This document shows, in pieces, positions 1 through 8,171 of a stretch of 64,000 bases of DNA. The notes below the pieces were generated by a model. It was not told where the DNA came from. It was given only the letters and a program-made list of their open reading frames with translations, and did not search any database. The number at the start of each line of letters is the position of its first letter. Position 1 is the stretch's first letter. The translations under genes were made by a program, and so were the position numbers. The stretch comes from CBDFLT01 sp965249225 (lineage in GTDB: Bacteria > Chloroflexota > Dehalococcoidia > Lucifugimonadales > G963668185): positions 20,425 to 84,424 of the forward strand of contig CBDFLT010000004.1 in NCBI GenBank assembly GCA_965249225.1, written 5' to 3'.

Positions 1-172
1 CGGATATGTACCACGGACGCCAAGACGCCATACTGGCGACGAGACAGGAGGTGAAGCAAAAGAGTCTAGCCGAACGGAGGTTGGCAAATCTGAGAACTGC
101 CTGAGCCGGTTAGCGTCCAAGTTGCACGCTTTAAAGGCTCCCCTTTTGTCCCACTTGTTTTGACGACGTACA
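1..172 (+). mobile_element. Right end of an IS3-family element (copy C, partial)
   Basis: These bases are identical to the last 172 bp of the complete element at 59326-60866. They include the C-terminal codons of its transposase (stop at 101-103) and the right terminus, which ends ...GACGACGTACA. The left part lies outside the window. The element is inserted in comM. A sequence edge falling inside a multi-copy IS is typical of an assembly break at a repeat, although this cannot be proved from the window. Confidence 0.93.
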
Positions 173-1300
173 GTTCATAGCGGCGACGAGCATGAAGTTC
201 GCGGGAAAGGTAACCGTCCCCTGGGCACGGCTGATTGTAACCACCTTGTCCTCGATGGGCTGCCTGAGCACCTCCAGACCGGTGTGACCGAACTCTGGAA
301 GTTCGTCCAGAAACAGGACTCCTCTGTGACTCAAGGTGACCTCTCCCGGCCTGGGCTGCTTTCCGCCACCCACCAGACCCGCGCTGGAGATGGTGTAATG
401 GGGTGCCCTGAAAGTGCGCTCCGTTACGAGCACGGACGAGAGCGGAAGCAGGCCGCTGATGCTGTAGATCTTGGTAATCTCCAGCGCCTCCTGGCGTGTT
501 AGCATGGGCAAGATCGAAGGAAGCGCCCGCGCCAATAGGGTCTTTCCGCTCCCAGGAGGACCGCTCATCAGGATGTTGTGCGACCCCGACGCGGCGACCT
601 CCAGCGCCCTCTTAGCGTGCTCCTGGCCCCGGATGTCGGCCAGGTCTACACCGCCGGTCAAACTCGACAACCTATCACGTGCCTCGACGGAATCGCCATC
701 GGACCCGGACAGAAGAGAGGTCACCATGTCGTCTCGGTCGGTGGGCACCGAATCGATGGACTCTTCTCCACGGAAGTGCGCAGTCAGCTGAGCCAGGTTG
801 GACACGGGGACGATCTCGACGCCGTCCACAAGCGCGGCCTCGTTGGCGTCTGAGCTCGGCACGAAGACGGTTTTGCAGCCTTCGTCTCGAGCCACGACCA
901 CCATGGGAAGGATCCCGTTGGTATGCCTGAGGCCGCCATCCAGCGAGACCTCTCCAAGGAAAGCGGCTGATTCGGGAATCGAGGAGACCTGTCCCGAGCT
1001 CGTCAAAATCGCCATGGCGATGGGCAGGTCATAGACCGGGCCGGCCTTGCGGAGGTCGGCGGGCGCCAGGTTCACCGTGATGCGCCGCATCGGAAACTCG
1101 CACCCGGAGTTGCGAATCGCGGCCCTGACCCGCTCCCGCGCCTCCTGCACTGCAGGGTCAGGCAGGCCCACGATGGTGAACGAGGGCAGTCCGGGAGAGA
1201 TGTCGACCTCTACTTCTACGATGTAGCCATCCAGGCCGACGACGGCACAGGTTTTGGTCTTAGCCAGCAAGGGCTCGGCTCCGCTGGGCAGCGTTATCAC
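173..1300 (-). pseudogene. comM: comM/YifB Mg-chelatase-like AAA+ protein, 3' end cut off by IS
   Basis: ComM is a hexameric AAA+ helicase that drives branch migration during integration of transformed DNA. The first 376 residues are native. The N-terminal Lon-S5-like subdomain contains VEVDISPGLPSFTIVGLPD (about residues 30-48), the Walker A GPPGSGKT is at 247-254, and the Walker B stretch LFLDELPEF follows. The GTG at 1298-1300 gives the usual N-terminus. The protein stops matching right after the conserved AAMN. There the IS terminus begins, adds 13 foreign residues and terminates at 131. Normal family members are about 500 residues, so sensor and lid elements of the C-terminal part are missing and activity is unlikely. 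The rest of the gene should lie beyond the IS, outside the window. Confidence 0.92.
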
Positions 1301-1362
1301 GGCCTATACTAAGAGCGGGGCACCCATCAGTCAATGGAATGCGGGACCTAACGGTTTCTACA

Positions 1363-1953
1363 CTAATTGAGGTCTAGGACAGAGGTCAGCTCCGACGGAA
1401 TTTTCCGATTCAGCACCAACGTCGCACCCACAGTTGGTTTAACCTGGATCGTGAACTCCTTGTCCTCCACCAATGTGGTCGCTAGACCCGTGATGTCAAC
1501 GCTGATCTCCACCGTCTCGCCGGGCTCGAGCAAAGGCCCGCCGCCGCTCAGCCAACTCGCCGTCCATGTGGTAAGGTTGGCGCTCTGGTCGGCGTCGATG
1601 TAGGTAACGATGGCCGCGTTGACCCCCGAAGTCGACAGGTTCACGGCCTCACCGCCCTTGGAGGCGTTCGTCAACTGGAACCTGACGTCGGAGACGTGTT
1701 GTGGCGGCGGAACCGCCCTAGTTATCGCCACCACCGACCCCTTGAGCACCAGTGTCGCGGAGGTTTCCTCCAGCGCTCCCACTATCGTCTCCTTGCTCTT
1801 CTCTGAGCTCAGGAGCCCTGTGCTCAGAACCGCAAAGGCGAACACGGATGCCACGACAACAAAGGCGATCAGCACGATGGCGGTCTCAAGGCCGGTGATT
1901 CCCCGCTGCTCTTTTGCAAATTGAATCGTAGGCCTACCCTCCGCTACCAGCAT
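1363..1953 (-). CDS. Archaellin (archaeal-type flagellin, ArlB/FlaB family)
   Basis: This is a structural subunit of an archaellum-like or related type IV filament. The predicted product has a basic 18-residue leader ending KEQRG, followed by ITGLETAIVLIAFVVVASVF. That is the class III (prepilin-peptidase-cleaved) signal and hydrophobic filament core typical of archaeal flagellins. The C-terminal part is a Ser/Thr-rich beta domain ending with FTIQVKPTVGATLVLNRKIP, which resembles the conserved archaellin tail. The length of about 196 residues is normal for the family. ATG at 1953 is chosen. A TTG at 1959 is possible, and a stop codon lies just upstream of it. No SD is obvious. No archaellum motor or ATPase genes are in the window, so a different surface filament or pilin-like use cannot be excluded. 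Confidence 0.85.
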   Translation of the reverse strand: MLVAEGRPTIQFAKEQRGITGLETAIVLIAFVVVASVFAFAVLSTGLLSSEKSKETIVGALEETSATLVLKGSVVAITRAVPPPQHVSDVRFQLTNASKGGEAVNLSTSGVNAAIVTYIDADQSANLTTWTASWLSGGGPLLEPGETVEISVDITGLATTLVEDKEFTIQVKPTVGATLVLNRKIPSELTSVLDLN

Positions 1954-2172
1954 CCGCAAGAGTTACCATTTTCATTGGACCACCCTGTCCACCGCCTAAA
2001 TTCGCCCCTTGACCTACCCAGTCCCATTGTACCAGCAACCCTTTACCCCACCGTTCTCTCGGTCGACTATCTGGACAACCATACCGTCCAGGACCATCGT
2101 GGGCGGCTGATGACCATGCTCTGGCAGCTATGTAAACCGGTGAGCCGAACAGAGCCGACCTTTCAACGGCCC

Positions 2173-2207
2173 AAAAAGGGGCACTTCCGATTTTCTCGGA
2201 GGTGCCC
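2173..2207 (-). terminator. Rho-independent terminator of the PKD-protein gene
   Basis: Read on the minus strand, the stem GGGCACCTCCGA pairs with TCGGAAGTGCCC (one mismatch) around a GAAAA loop and is followed by a run of T (complement of 2173-2177). It lies 40 bp past the stop of the gene at 2247-3989 and separates it from the archaellin gene, which therefore probably has its own promoter in 1960-2170. Confidence 0.85.
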
Positions 2208-2246
2208 TGACATTCCAGAACCGTTCTTCTTGGCTTTGTCCCCTTA

Positions 2247-3989
2247 CTATGCGTCAATTATGGTGGATATGATCTCCTGCGCACTCGCGATCAGATCGTC
2301 TGCATCGGAGGCACCGATCTTCTTACCCTTAAGCGCTTTGACCTGATGACTGAACGCGTTCAGTCGATCGACCGCATCATCCTCGTCACCCTGTTTCAGC
2401 GAGTCGAGCGCCTTATCCAGCTTGTTGAGTAGGGCGTTCTCGGTCCCCCGCGGAAGCCCAAGGCCCTCGACCGTCGTCATGAGGCTTTCAATCGCGTCCT
2501 CCGCCTCGCTGTTCGCTACGACTAGTTCGTTGAATACCACATCGAGGATGCTCACGGTGGCGTTGGAGGTGGCGCAGGCGCCATCGTCATCGCACACCTG
2601 AAGTACCACGGTCTGAGCGCTGGGGCCATCGAGTCCGGCCGCCGAGAAGGTGGGGGTCTGTCCCGCCGTCTCGAAACTGCCATCGTTGTCCAGGTCCCAG
2701 CTATAAGTCAGGGTATCGGGGCCCGGGTCTGAGCCGGCGCCGCTGAGGACAACCGAGCTCCCCTCATCGACCGAGTAGGGGCCACCGGCGTCGGCCGTGG
2801 GAGCCACGTTGACGACCTCTACCGCGCCTGAGTCGGTGGCGCAGGCGTTGGAAGGATCGCACACCTGAAGTGTAATCAGGTGTGTACTTGGACCATCGAG
2901 ACCGGCTGCCGAGAAGGTGGGGGTCTGTCCCGCCGTCTCGAAACTGCCATCGTTGTCCAGGTCCCAGCTATAAGTCAGGGCGTCGGGACCCGGGTCTGAG
3001 CCGGCGCCGCTGAGGACAACCGAGCTCCCCTCATCGACCGTGTAAGAGCCACCGGCGTCGGCCGTGGGAGCCACGTTGACAACATTGACCGTGCTCGAGT
3101 CGGTGTCGCAGGCATTGGACGGGTCACAGACCCGAAGTACTACGGTCTGGGCGCTGGGGCCGTCAATACCGGCCGCCGAGAATGTGGGGCTCTGTCCCGC
3201 CGTCTCGAAGACGCCATCGTTGTCCAGGTCCCAGGCGAATGCCAGAGGGTCACCGTCCGGATCAACGCTGGCGGAGCCGCTCAAAGCGACTGAGCTGCCT
3301 TCCGGCATGCTGTACGGGCCACCGGCGACGGCCGTGGGAGGCCGGTTGTACTCAACACCGTCCAGTCCTAAGTGGCTATCGTACGCCGCGTCGCTGGTAT
3401 TAGCGACCCGCGCTTGGACGGTGTACGTCTCAGCCGAAGGAAAGGTGTAGCTCCAGTACGTCCACGGGGTGTCGCCACGGTCGCCCACCGTGAGCACGCT
3501 CTGGTCGAACACCGTCGCTACAAGCGAACCATCCTTATATATATACACCTGTGCGTTGTCGTTATACGGCGGAGAGTAGAAGTCCGTCGTGTTGAAAAAG
3601 GCCCAGCCGCTTATCGTTGCGCCAGCATCCGCGCTGAACGTCTGCGACAGCGTGGTGTAAGAGCCAGCACCGTTGGTCTTGAGCAGAGCGAAGTAGGCGC
3701 CGTCTACGGGGTAGAACTGCACGTCTTTCGCCGGGTACCCAAACTGTGCGGGTAGGGACGCGTCAAACGAAGTGACGGCGCCAGCGAACCCATGCTCTGG
3801 GACCTGAACGCTCCAGCCGGAAAGGTCGCCCTCGAAGCTTTCGTTAACCAGCGGAGTAGCGGCCAAGGCGGCCGTCGCACCCCCCACCGTCAGGGCCATA
3901 ATCGCGACGACGAAAACAACGAAAGCTGCGCCGACCCTCCGCAACTTCAATAGTCTAAGGTGTGTGTTCCCTTTTATTAGTCCATTCAT
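2247..3989 (-). CDS. Secreted PKD-repeat protein with C-terminal FIMAH-like domain
   Basis: This looks like an extracellular, probably cell-surface, protein of 580 residues. ATG at 3989 is chosen because GGGGGC precedes it; the open frame extends to 4043. A basic N-terminus and a hydrophobic segment ending LAATPL form a signal peptide. Residues of about 30-210 resemble a carbohydrate-binding or jelly-roll module. Three PKD-type repeats follow (motifs AFAWDLDNDG, TYSWDLDNDG, TYSWDLDNDG), each about 89 residues. The last 90 residues are helical and match the FIMAH pattern (internal helices with N-L-L-N-K-L-D-K-A). PKD and FIMAH modules are known in surface and extracellular bacterial proteins. 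No catalytic domain is visible, so adhesion or substrate binding is the likely role. It is transcribed towards the archaellin gene but separated from it by a terminator. Confidence 0.8.
   Translation of the reverse strand: MNGLIKGNTHLRLLKLRRVGAAFVVFVVAIMALTVGGATAALAATPLVNESFEGDLSGWSVQVPEHGFAGAVTSFDASLPAQFGYPAKDVQFYPVDGAYFALLKTNGAGSYTTLSQTFSADAGATISGWAFFNTTDFYSPPYNDNAQVYIYKDGSLVATVFDQSVLTVGDRGDTPWTYWSYTFPSAETYTVQARVANTSDAAYDSHLGLDGVEYNRPPTAVAGGPYSMPEGSSVALSGSASVDPDGDPLAFAWDLDNDGVFETAGQSPTFSAAGIDGPSAQTVVLRVCDPSNACDTDSSTVNVVNVAPTADAGGSYTVDEGSSVVLSGAGSDPGPDALTYSWDLDNDGSFETAGQTPTFSAAGLDGPSTHLITLQVCDPSNACATDSGAVEVVNVAPTADAGGPYSVDEGSSVVLSGAGSDPGPDTLTYSWDLDNDGSFETAGQTPTFSAAGLDGPSAQTVVLQVCDDDGACATSNATVSILDVVFNELVVANSEAEDAIESLMTTVEGLGLPRGTENALLNKLDKALDSLKQGDEDDAVDRLNAFSHQVKALKGKKIGASDADDLIASAQEIISTIIDA
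2644..3177 (-). repeat. Tandem 267-bp repeats encoding PKD modules
   Basis: The sequence around GAGAAGGTGGGGGTCTGTCC recurs at 2644, 2911 and (diverged) 3178, an exact period of 267 bp or 89 codons. The first two units are nearly identical at the DNA level, so they are a recent duplication or are kept alike by gene conversion. The third has diverged. The repeats encode successive PKD domains of the surrounding gene. Confidence 0.85.
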
Positions 3990-4605
3990 CGTGTGCCCCC
4001 AAATGCTTAGTCCTAACTTAGTCCTATGAAGTGGAATGTCCACTTTTGTAATTTCTGTCAGCTATAAAATTCACAATTACAGTTTGCATTAGTTCGATAA
4101 TTCACACATCACCCCATGGGGTGAGACCGAGGGTGAAAATCGGGTTAGCCCGTTAGAGGGCAGCCAATCAGAGGGAGCTAGTCTCTCGACGAGAGACGCG
4201 ACTAGCCCGTACGTAGAACGATGTGATGCTAGCTACTTGAGAAGGCTCCAGCACCTCTCAGGCCCGCTGAGGCCTCCTCGACATGGTGTGCGTGGCACCT
4301 CGCCGCGATCAACGGAAATCCACCGCAAATCCCCACACTCTTTCCTACTACCTAGACCTATCTCGGCTGCTTTGTAGTAGAATAGCTTTGCCGCAGCCGC
4401 CTAACGACAGTCGGCACAGGTACGAACGCACCAGAAGGATGACCGCGGCACGCTTCGCGCAAGGAAATCTCTCACGAGGGGCGATTTTCGCCAGGTTCCC
4501 TGGTATATATCTAAGGGCAGGATTATCCACGTCGCGGTGAGGAGCGCCTCGCACAACGACAAAGAGGCGTCCTCGAATGACCTCTAAGCCTCGAAGGAGG
4601 TACGC
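3990..4605. other. Intergenic region between divergent genes, with hairpins
   Basis: No convincing gene is seen in these 616 bp. The region separates the minus-strand PKD gene from the plus-strand SDR operon and should hold both promoters. It contains the perfect palindrome CACCCCATGGGGTG near 4110-4123. A long hairpin at 4177-4206 has the inner perfect inverted repeat GTCTCTCG-A-CGAGAGAC flanked by GCTAG and CTAGC. The part next to the PKD gene is AT-rich. I could not assign -35/-10 boxes with confidence or match a known riboswitch. Confidence 0.5.
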
Positions 4606-5436
4606 ATGCTGAAGGAGTATGGGCTAGAGGGCAAGAAGGCCCTGATCACCGGCGGCAGCACCGGGCTGGGCCGGGCCACAGCCCTGGTATTTGCAGAGGC
4701 GGGCGCCGACGTAGCGATCGCCGCTCGCACCGTCAAGAACCTCGAGTCCGCCGCCGAGGAGATCAGACGGCACGGAACGCATGTCATCACGATCCCCACA
4801 GATGTCTCCGACTCCGCCCAGGTGGACGCCATGGTTGCCAAGGCCACGGAAGAGTTCGGACAGGTCGACATCCTGGTCAATGCTGCGGGCATGGGCGTCG
4901 AAGGACCGGTTGCCCCGCTACCCGAGCGTCCGGAGTCCTTTCTCGCCGAGTATCGCGGCTGGAGGGATCACACCGTGGGACTTTCCGACGAGATGTGGAT
5001 CCAGTGCATGAACACCAACGTCGGCAGTTTACTCTATACCAGCCGTGCCGTCGGCCCACAGATGCTGGAGCGAAAACGTGGAAAGATCGTCAATATCTCT
5101 TCCGGCTCAGGGGTGATGGCCGAGGCTTACCATGCGGCCTACGGGACCAGCAAGGCATGCATGAATATGCTGACCAAAATCCTGGCGGTGGAATGGGCGC
5201 CATACAACATCAACGTGAATGCCATCTTGCCGGGCTGGTTCTTAACCGAGATGACCAGGTGGGACTTCGAGGACGAGGAAGTTTACAGAGCAAGAACAGA
5301 GGGGACTCCTCTCGGGCGCATAACTGACCCTCGTGACTTGGGGTTGCTGTCGCTTTATCTCGCCAGCCAGGCCTCGGACTGGATGACGGGGCAGTGTCTG
5401 TCTCTGGACGGCGGCGGTACGGCGGTACGCGCCTGA
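4606..5436 (+). CDS. Short-chain dehydrogenase/reductase (SDR array member 1)
   Basis: This is an NAD(P)-dependent oxidoreductase of the classical SDR family, 276 residues. The Rossmann cofactor motif GGSTGLG is at residues 16-22, NAAG is near 90, and the catalytic Y179xxxK183 is followed by the PG motif (LPGWFLTEM). The C-terminus WMTGQ-LSLDGGG is typical of FabG/gluconate-5-dehydrogenase-like enzymes. ATG follows a strong AAGGAGGT at 4594-4601. Compared with FabG it carries an insertion of about 20 residues after the NAAG strand (PLPERPESF...), shared by the next three genes. It is the first gene of a same-strand run of four paralogues and an aldolase. The substrate is unknown; a sugar acid or hydroxyacid is plausible. 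Confidence 0.88.
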   Translation: MLKEYGLEGKKALITGGSTGLGRATALVFAEAGADVAIAARTVKNLESAAEEIRRHGTHVITIPTDVSDSAQVDAMVAKATEEFGQVDILVNAAGMGVEGPVAPLPERPESFLAEYRGWRDHTVGLSDEMWIQCMNTNVGSLLYTSRAVGPQMLERKRGKIVNISSGSGVMAEAYHAAYGTSKACMNMLTKILAVEWAPYNINVNAILPGWFLTEMTRWDFEDEEVYRARTEGTPLGRITDPRDLGLLSLYLASQASDWMTGQCLSLDGGGTAVRA

Positions 5437-5492
5437 CCGGTCGACGGCCACCAGACGCATTCAGATGACGACTACAAGCCAGGGAGGTGCAG

Positions 5493-6320
5493 ATGCTGAA
5501 GGAGTATAGCCTGGAGGGCAAGAAGGCCCTGATTACCGGCGGCAGCACCGGGCTGGGCCGGGCCACCGCCGTGGTGTTCGCGGAGGCGGGCGCCGACGTG
5601 GCAATTGCGGCCCGCACCATCAAGAACCTCGAGTCCGCCGCCGAGGAGATACGAAAGCACGGAACACGAGTCATCACGATTCCCACGGACGTCTCCGACT
5701 CCAGCCAGGTAGATACCATGGTCGCCAAGGCCACGGAGGAGTTCGGGCGAGTCGACATCCTGGTCAACGCCGCCGCGATGAGCGTCGCCGGACCCATCGC
5801 CCCCCTACCTACACCTCCGCCACCGACTGCGGAGTCAATCATTACGGACTACACCACCGGCTGTTCTGATGAAACATTTCACAAGGTGATGACCACCACG
5901 TTGGCCAGCGTGTTCTACGCCTGCCGCGCCGTGGCCCCGCAAATGCTGGAACGCAGGCAGGGCAAGATCGTAACCATCGTGTCCACCGCAGGAGGAGCGA
6001 TGGCTGAGGCCTATACCGGAGCCTACGGGACGAGTAAGGCGGGCGTGAGGATGCTGAGCAAGATCTTGGCCACGGAGTGGGCGCCCTACAACATCAACGT
6101 GAACTGCATCTCGCCGGGCTGGTTCATCACCGAGATGAGCAGGAAGGGATTCGACATCCCTGAGATACACAAGGAGAGGCTCGAAGGAGTCCCCCTGGGA
6201 CATCTGACCGACAACCGCGACCTGGGGTTGTTGGCGCTGTATTTCGCCAGCTCCGCATCGGACTGGATGACGGGGCAGTCCATAAACCTGGACGGCGGCC
6301 TGACGAGCGTGTGCAGCTGA
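5493..6320 (+). CDS. Short-chain dehydrogenase/reductase (SDR array member 2)
   Basis: This is a close paralogue of the preceding gene; the first 95 residues are nearly the same at both DNA and protein level. GGSTGLG lies near residues 16-22 and the catalytic pair is Y178/K182. ATG at 5493 is chosen because AGGGAGGT lies 5 bases upstream and it matches the paralogue's MLKEY start; the GTG six bases earlier overlaps that SD. The middle and C-terminal parts diverge more, around the substrate loop (PLPTPPPPTAESIITDY). This fits duplication followed by change of substrate range. The 56-bp gap to gene 1 shows no terminator, so co-transcription is likely. Confidence 0.87.
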   Translation: MLKEYSLEGKKALITGGSTGLGRATAVVFAEAGADVAIAARTIKNLESAAEEIRKHGTRVITIPTDVSDSSQVDTMVAKATEEFGRVDILVNAAAMSVAGPIAPLPTPPPPTAESIITDYTTGCSDETFHKVMTTTLASVFYACRAVAPQMLERRQGKIVTIVSTAGGAMAEAYTGAYGTSKAGVRMLSKILATEWAPYNINVNCISPGWFITEMSRKGFDIPEIHKERLEGVPLGHLTDNRDLGLLALYFASSASDWMTGQSINLDGGLTSVCS

Positions 6321-6378
6321 GCGGGCCGCGTCGCGCCGATACCATCAGACGCTTCAGGACCACAAAAGGAGTAACGAA

Positions 6379-7200
6379 ATGGCCAAAGAGTTCACCCTGG
6401 AGGGCAAGAAGGCCCTGATCACCGGCGGCAGCTCAGGCCTGGGTAAGGCCACCGCGCTAGTGTTCGCCGAGTCAGGTGCCGACGTGGCGATCGCAGCCCG
6501 CAGGATGAACAATCTCGAGGCCGCGGCAAAAGAGATCCAAAAGGAGCATGGCAGGCGCGCCGTCCCCATCCAGGCGGACGTCTCCGACTCGGCCCAGGTC
6601 GACGCAATGGTAGCCAAGGCCACCGAGGAGCTGGGCCGCATCGACATCCTCGTTAACAACGCCGGAGTCGAAATCCTGGGTCCCACGGCACCGCTACCCG
6701 AGCCCCCGGACCCAGCCCTCTTCTCAGGGGACCATACCAAGGGATTCGACGACGAGACGTGGCACAAGGTCATCGACACCAACCTCAGCAGCGCGTTTTA
6801 CGTCAGTCGCGCCGTAGCCCCCCAGATGCTGGAACGGCGGCAGGGCCAGATAATCAACATCTCGTCGACAAGCGGGGTCTTGGCCGAGCCATTCGGCGCA
6901 GCATACGAATGCGCCAAGGCAGGCGTGAAGATGCTTACCAAGGTGCTGGCCATGGAGTGGGCCCAGTTCAACGTTCGCGTGAACGCCATCGCGCCAGGCT
7001 GGTTCATCACGGAGATGTCGAAGGCCGACTTCGACATCCCTGAAGTTTACGCGGAAAGGGTTGAGGCAACCCCACTAAAGCGGCTGGCCGACACTCGCGA
7101 CGTGGGGCTGCTGGCTCTGTATCTCGCCTGCCCAGCCTCGGACTGGATGACGGGGCAGTTTATCTGTCTCGACGGGGGCGAGATGTCGCTCTACAACTAA
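6379..7200 (+). CDS. Short-chain dehydrogenase/reductase (SDR array member 3)
   Basis: A 273-residue classical SDR with cofactor motif GGSSGLG, NNAG, and catalytic Y176/K180. AAAGGAG precedes the ATG. It shares the extended loop after NNAG with its neighbours (PLPEPPDPALFSGDH). The C-terminal WMTGQFICLDGGEMSLYN is close to the next gene (WMTGQFMNLDGGEMAIYN), so genes 3 and 4 form one sub-pair and genes 1 and 2 another. It probably belongs to the same operon as the other SDR genes, and its function is an oxidoreductase step of unknown substrate. Confidence 0.87.
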   Translation: MAKEFTLEGKKALITGGSSGLGKATALVFAESGADVAIAARRMNNLEAAAKEIQKEHGRRAVPIQADVSDSAQVDAMVAKATEELGRIDILVNNAGVEILGPTAPLPEPPDPALFSGDHTKGFDDETWHKVIDTNLSSAFYVSRAVAPQMLERRQGQIINISSTSGVLAEPFGAAYECAKAGVKMLTKVLAMEWAQFNVRVNAIAPGWFITEMSKADFDIPEVYAERVEATPLKRLADTRDVGLLALYLACPASDWMTGQFICLDGGEMSLYN

Positions 7201-7321
7201 CCGGAGCGGCAACAACGAAACGGACCTTGCCGCAGGCTTCCTGAGAACGGCCTCCGGTAGTTGGCATGATTGAAATCGACGGCTGTCAAACCCAGTTGAT
7301 TGGCTCCAGAGGAGGCGTCGG

Positions 7322-8146
7322 ATGCTGAAAGAGTTCACCTTGGAGGGCAAAACAGCCCTGATAACTGGTGGCGGCACCGGTATCGGCAAGGGCATCGCGC
7401 TGGTGTTCGCGGAGGCGGGCGCCGACGTGGCCATCGCCTCTCGCAACATGAACAACCTGAAGCCCGCCGCGGAGGAAATCCAAAAGCGGCATGGCAGGCG
7501 CGTCGTTACCATCCAGACGGACGTAACCGACTCGGCCCAGGCCGATGCAATGGTAGCGAAGGCAACAGATGAGTTGGGCCGTGTAGACATCCTCATCAAC
7601 AACGCAGGATACGAGGTGATCGGGGTTACCGTACCGCTCCCCGGGCCCTCGCTCCCGGACTTCATCGTCGGAGAGTCGAAGGTACGAATGTCCGACGAAA
7701 ACTGGCACAAGATAGTGAATACCAACCTGAGCGGCCCTTTCTACACGTGCCGCGCCGTGGCCCCGCAGATGATGGAGCGGCGAAACGGTAAGATCATCAA
7801 CATCGCTTCGAATAACTCGGTCCTGGCCGAACCTTACGGGGCGCCATACGCGTCCTCCAAGGCGGCCCTAAAGATGCTGACCAGAGTGCTGGCCAACGAG
7901 TGGGGCCCGTACAACGTAAACGTCAACTGCATCGCTCCTGGAACGTTCATTACCGAGATGATGCCGAAGGACTACCAAGACCCAGAGAAACACCAGGAGA
8001 TGGTCGAAGGTATCCCGCTGAAGCGGCTAACCGACATCCGCGACTTGGGGTTGCTGGCGTTGTACCTCGCCTGCCCGGCTTCCGACTGGATGACGGGGCA
8101 GTTCATGAACCTCGACGGCGGGGAGATGGCCATCTACAACTGGTGA
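7322..8146 (+). CDS. Short-chain dehydrogenase/reductase (SDR array member 4)
   Basis: A 274-residue classical SDR with cofactor motif GGGTGIG, NNAG and catalytic Y176/K180. The start ATG follows AGAGGAGGCG. The 121-bp gap from gene 3 is the largest inside the array and may hold an internal promoter. The stop lies 25 bp before the aldolase gene, which suggests that oxidation by an SDR and aldol cleavage act in one pathway. That is inference from position only. Confidence 0.87.
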   Translation: MLKEFTLEGKTALITGGGTGIGKGIALVFAEAGADVAIASRNMNNLKPAAEEIQKRHGRRVVTIQTDVTDSAQADAMVAKATDELGRVDILINNAGYEVIGVTVPLPGPSLPDFIVGESKVRMSDENWHKIVNTNLSGPFYTCRAVAPQMMERRNGKIINIASNNSVLAEPYGAPYASSKAALKMLTRVLANEWGPYNVNVNCIAPGTFITEMMPKDYQDPEKHQEMVEGIPLKRLTDIRDLGLLALYLACPASDWMTGQFMNLDGGEMAIYNW

Positions 8147-8171
8147 GTATCGATGGGACGAGGAGACCGGC

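Noticed and set aside
1934..2257. Minus-strand open frame between the PKD gene and the archaellin gene
   Set aside because: It spans the terminator, has low-complexity content and no SD; it looks like a chance frame.
4283..4554. Short frames on both strands in the 3990-4605 gap
   Set aside because: There is no SD, no recognisable domain, and the two strands overlap with equal claim.
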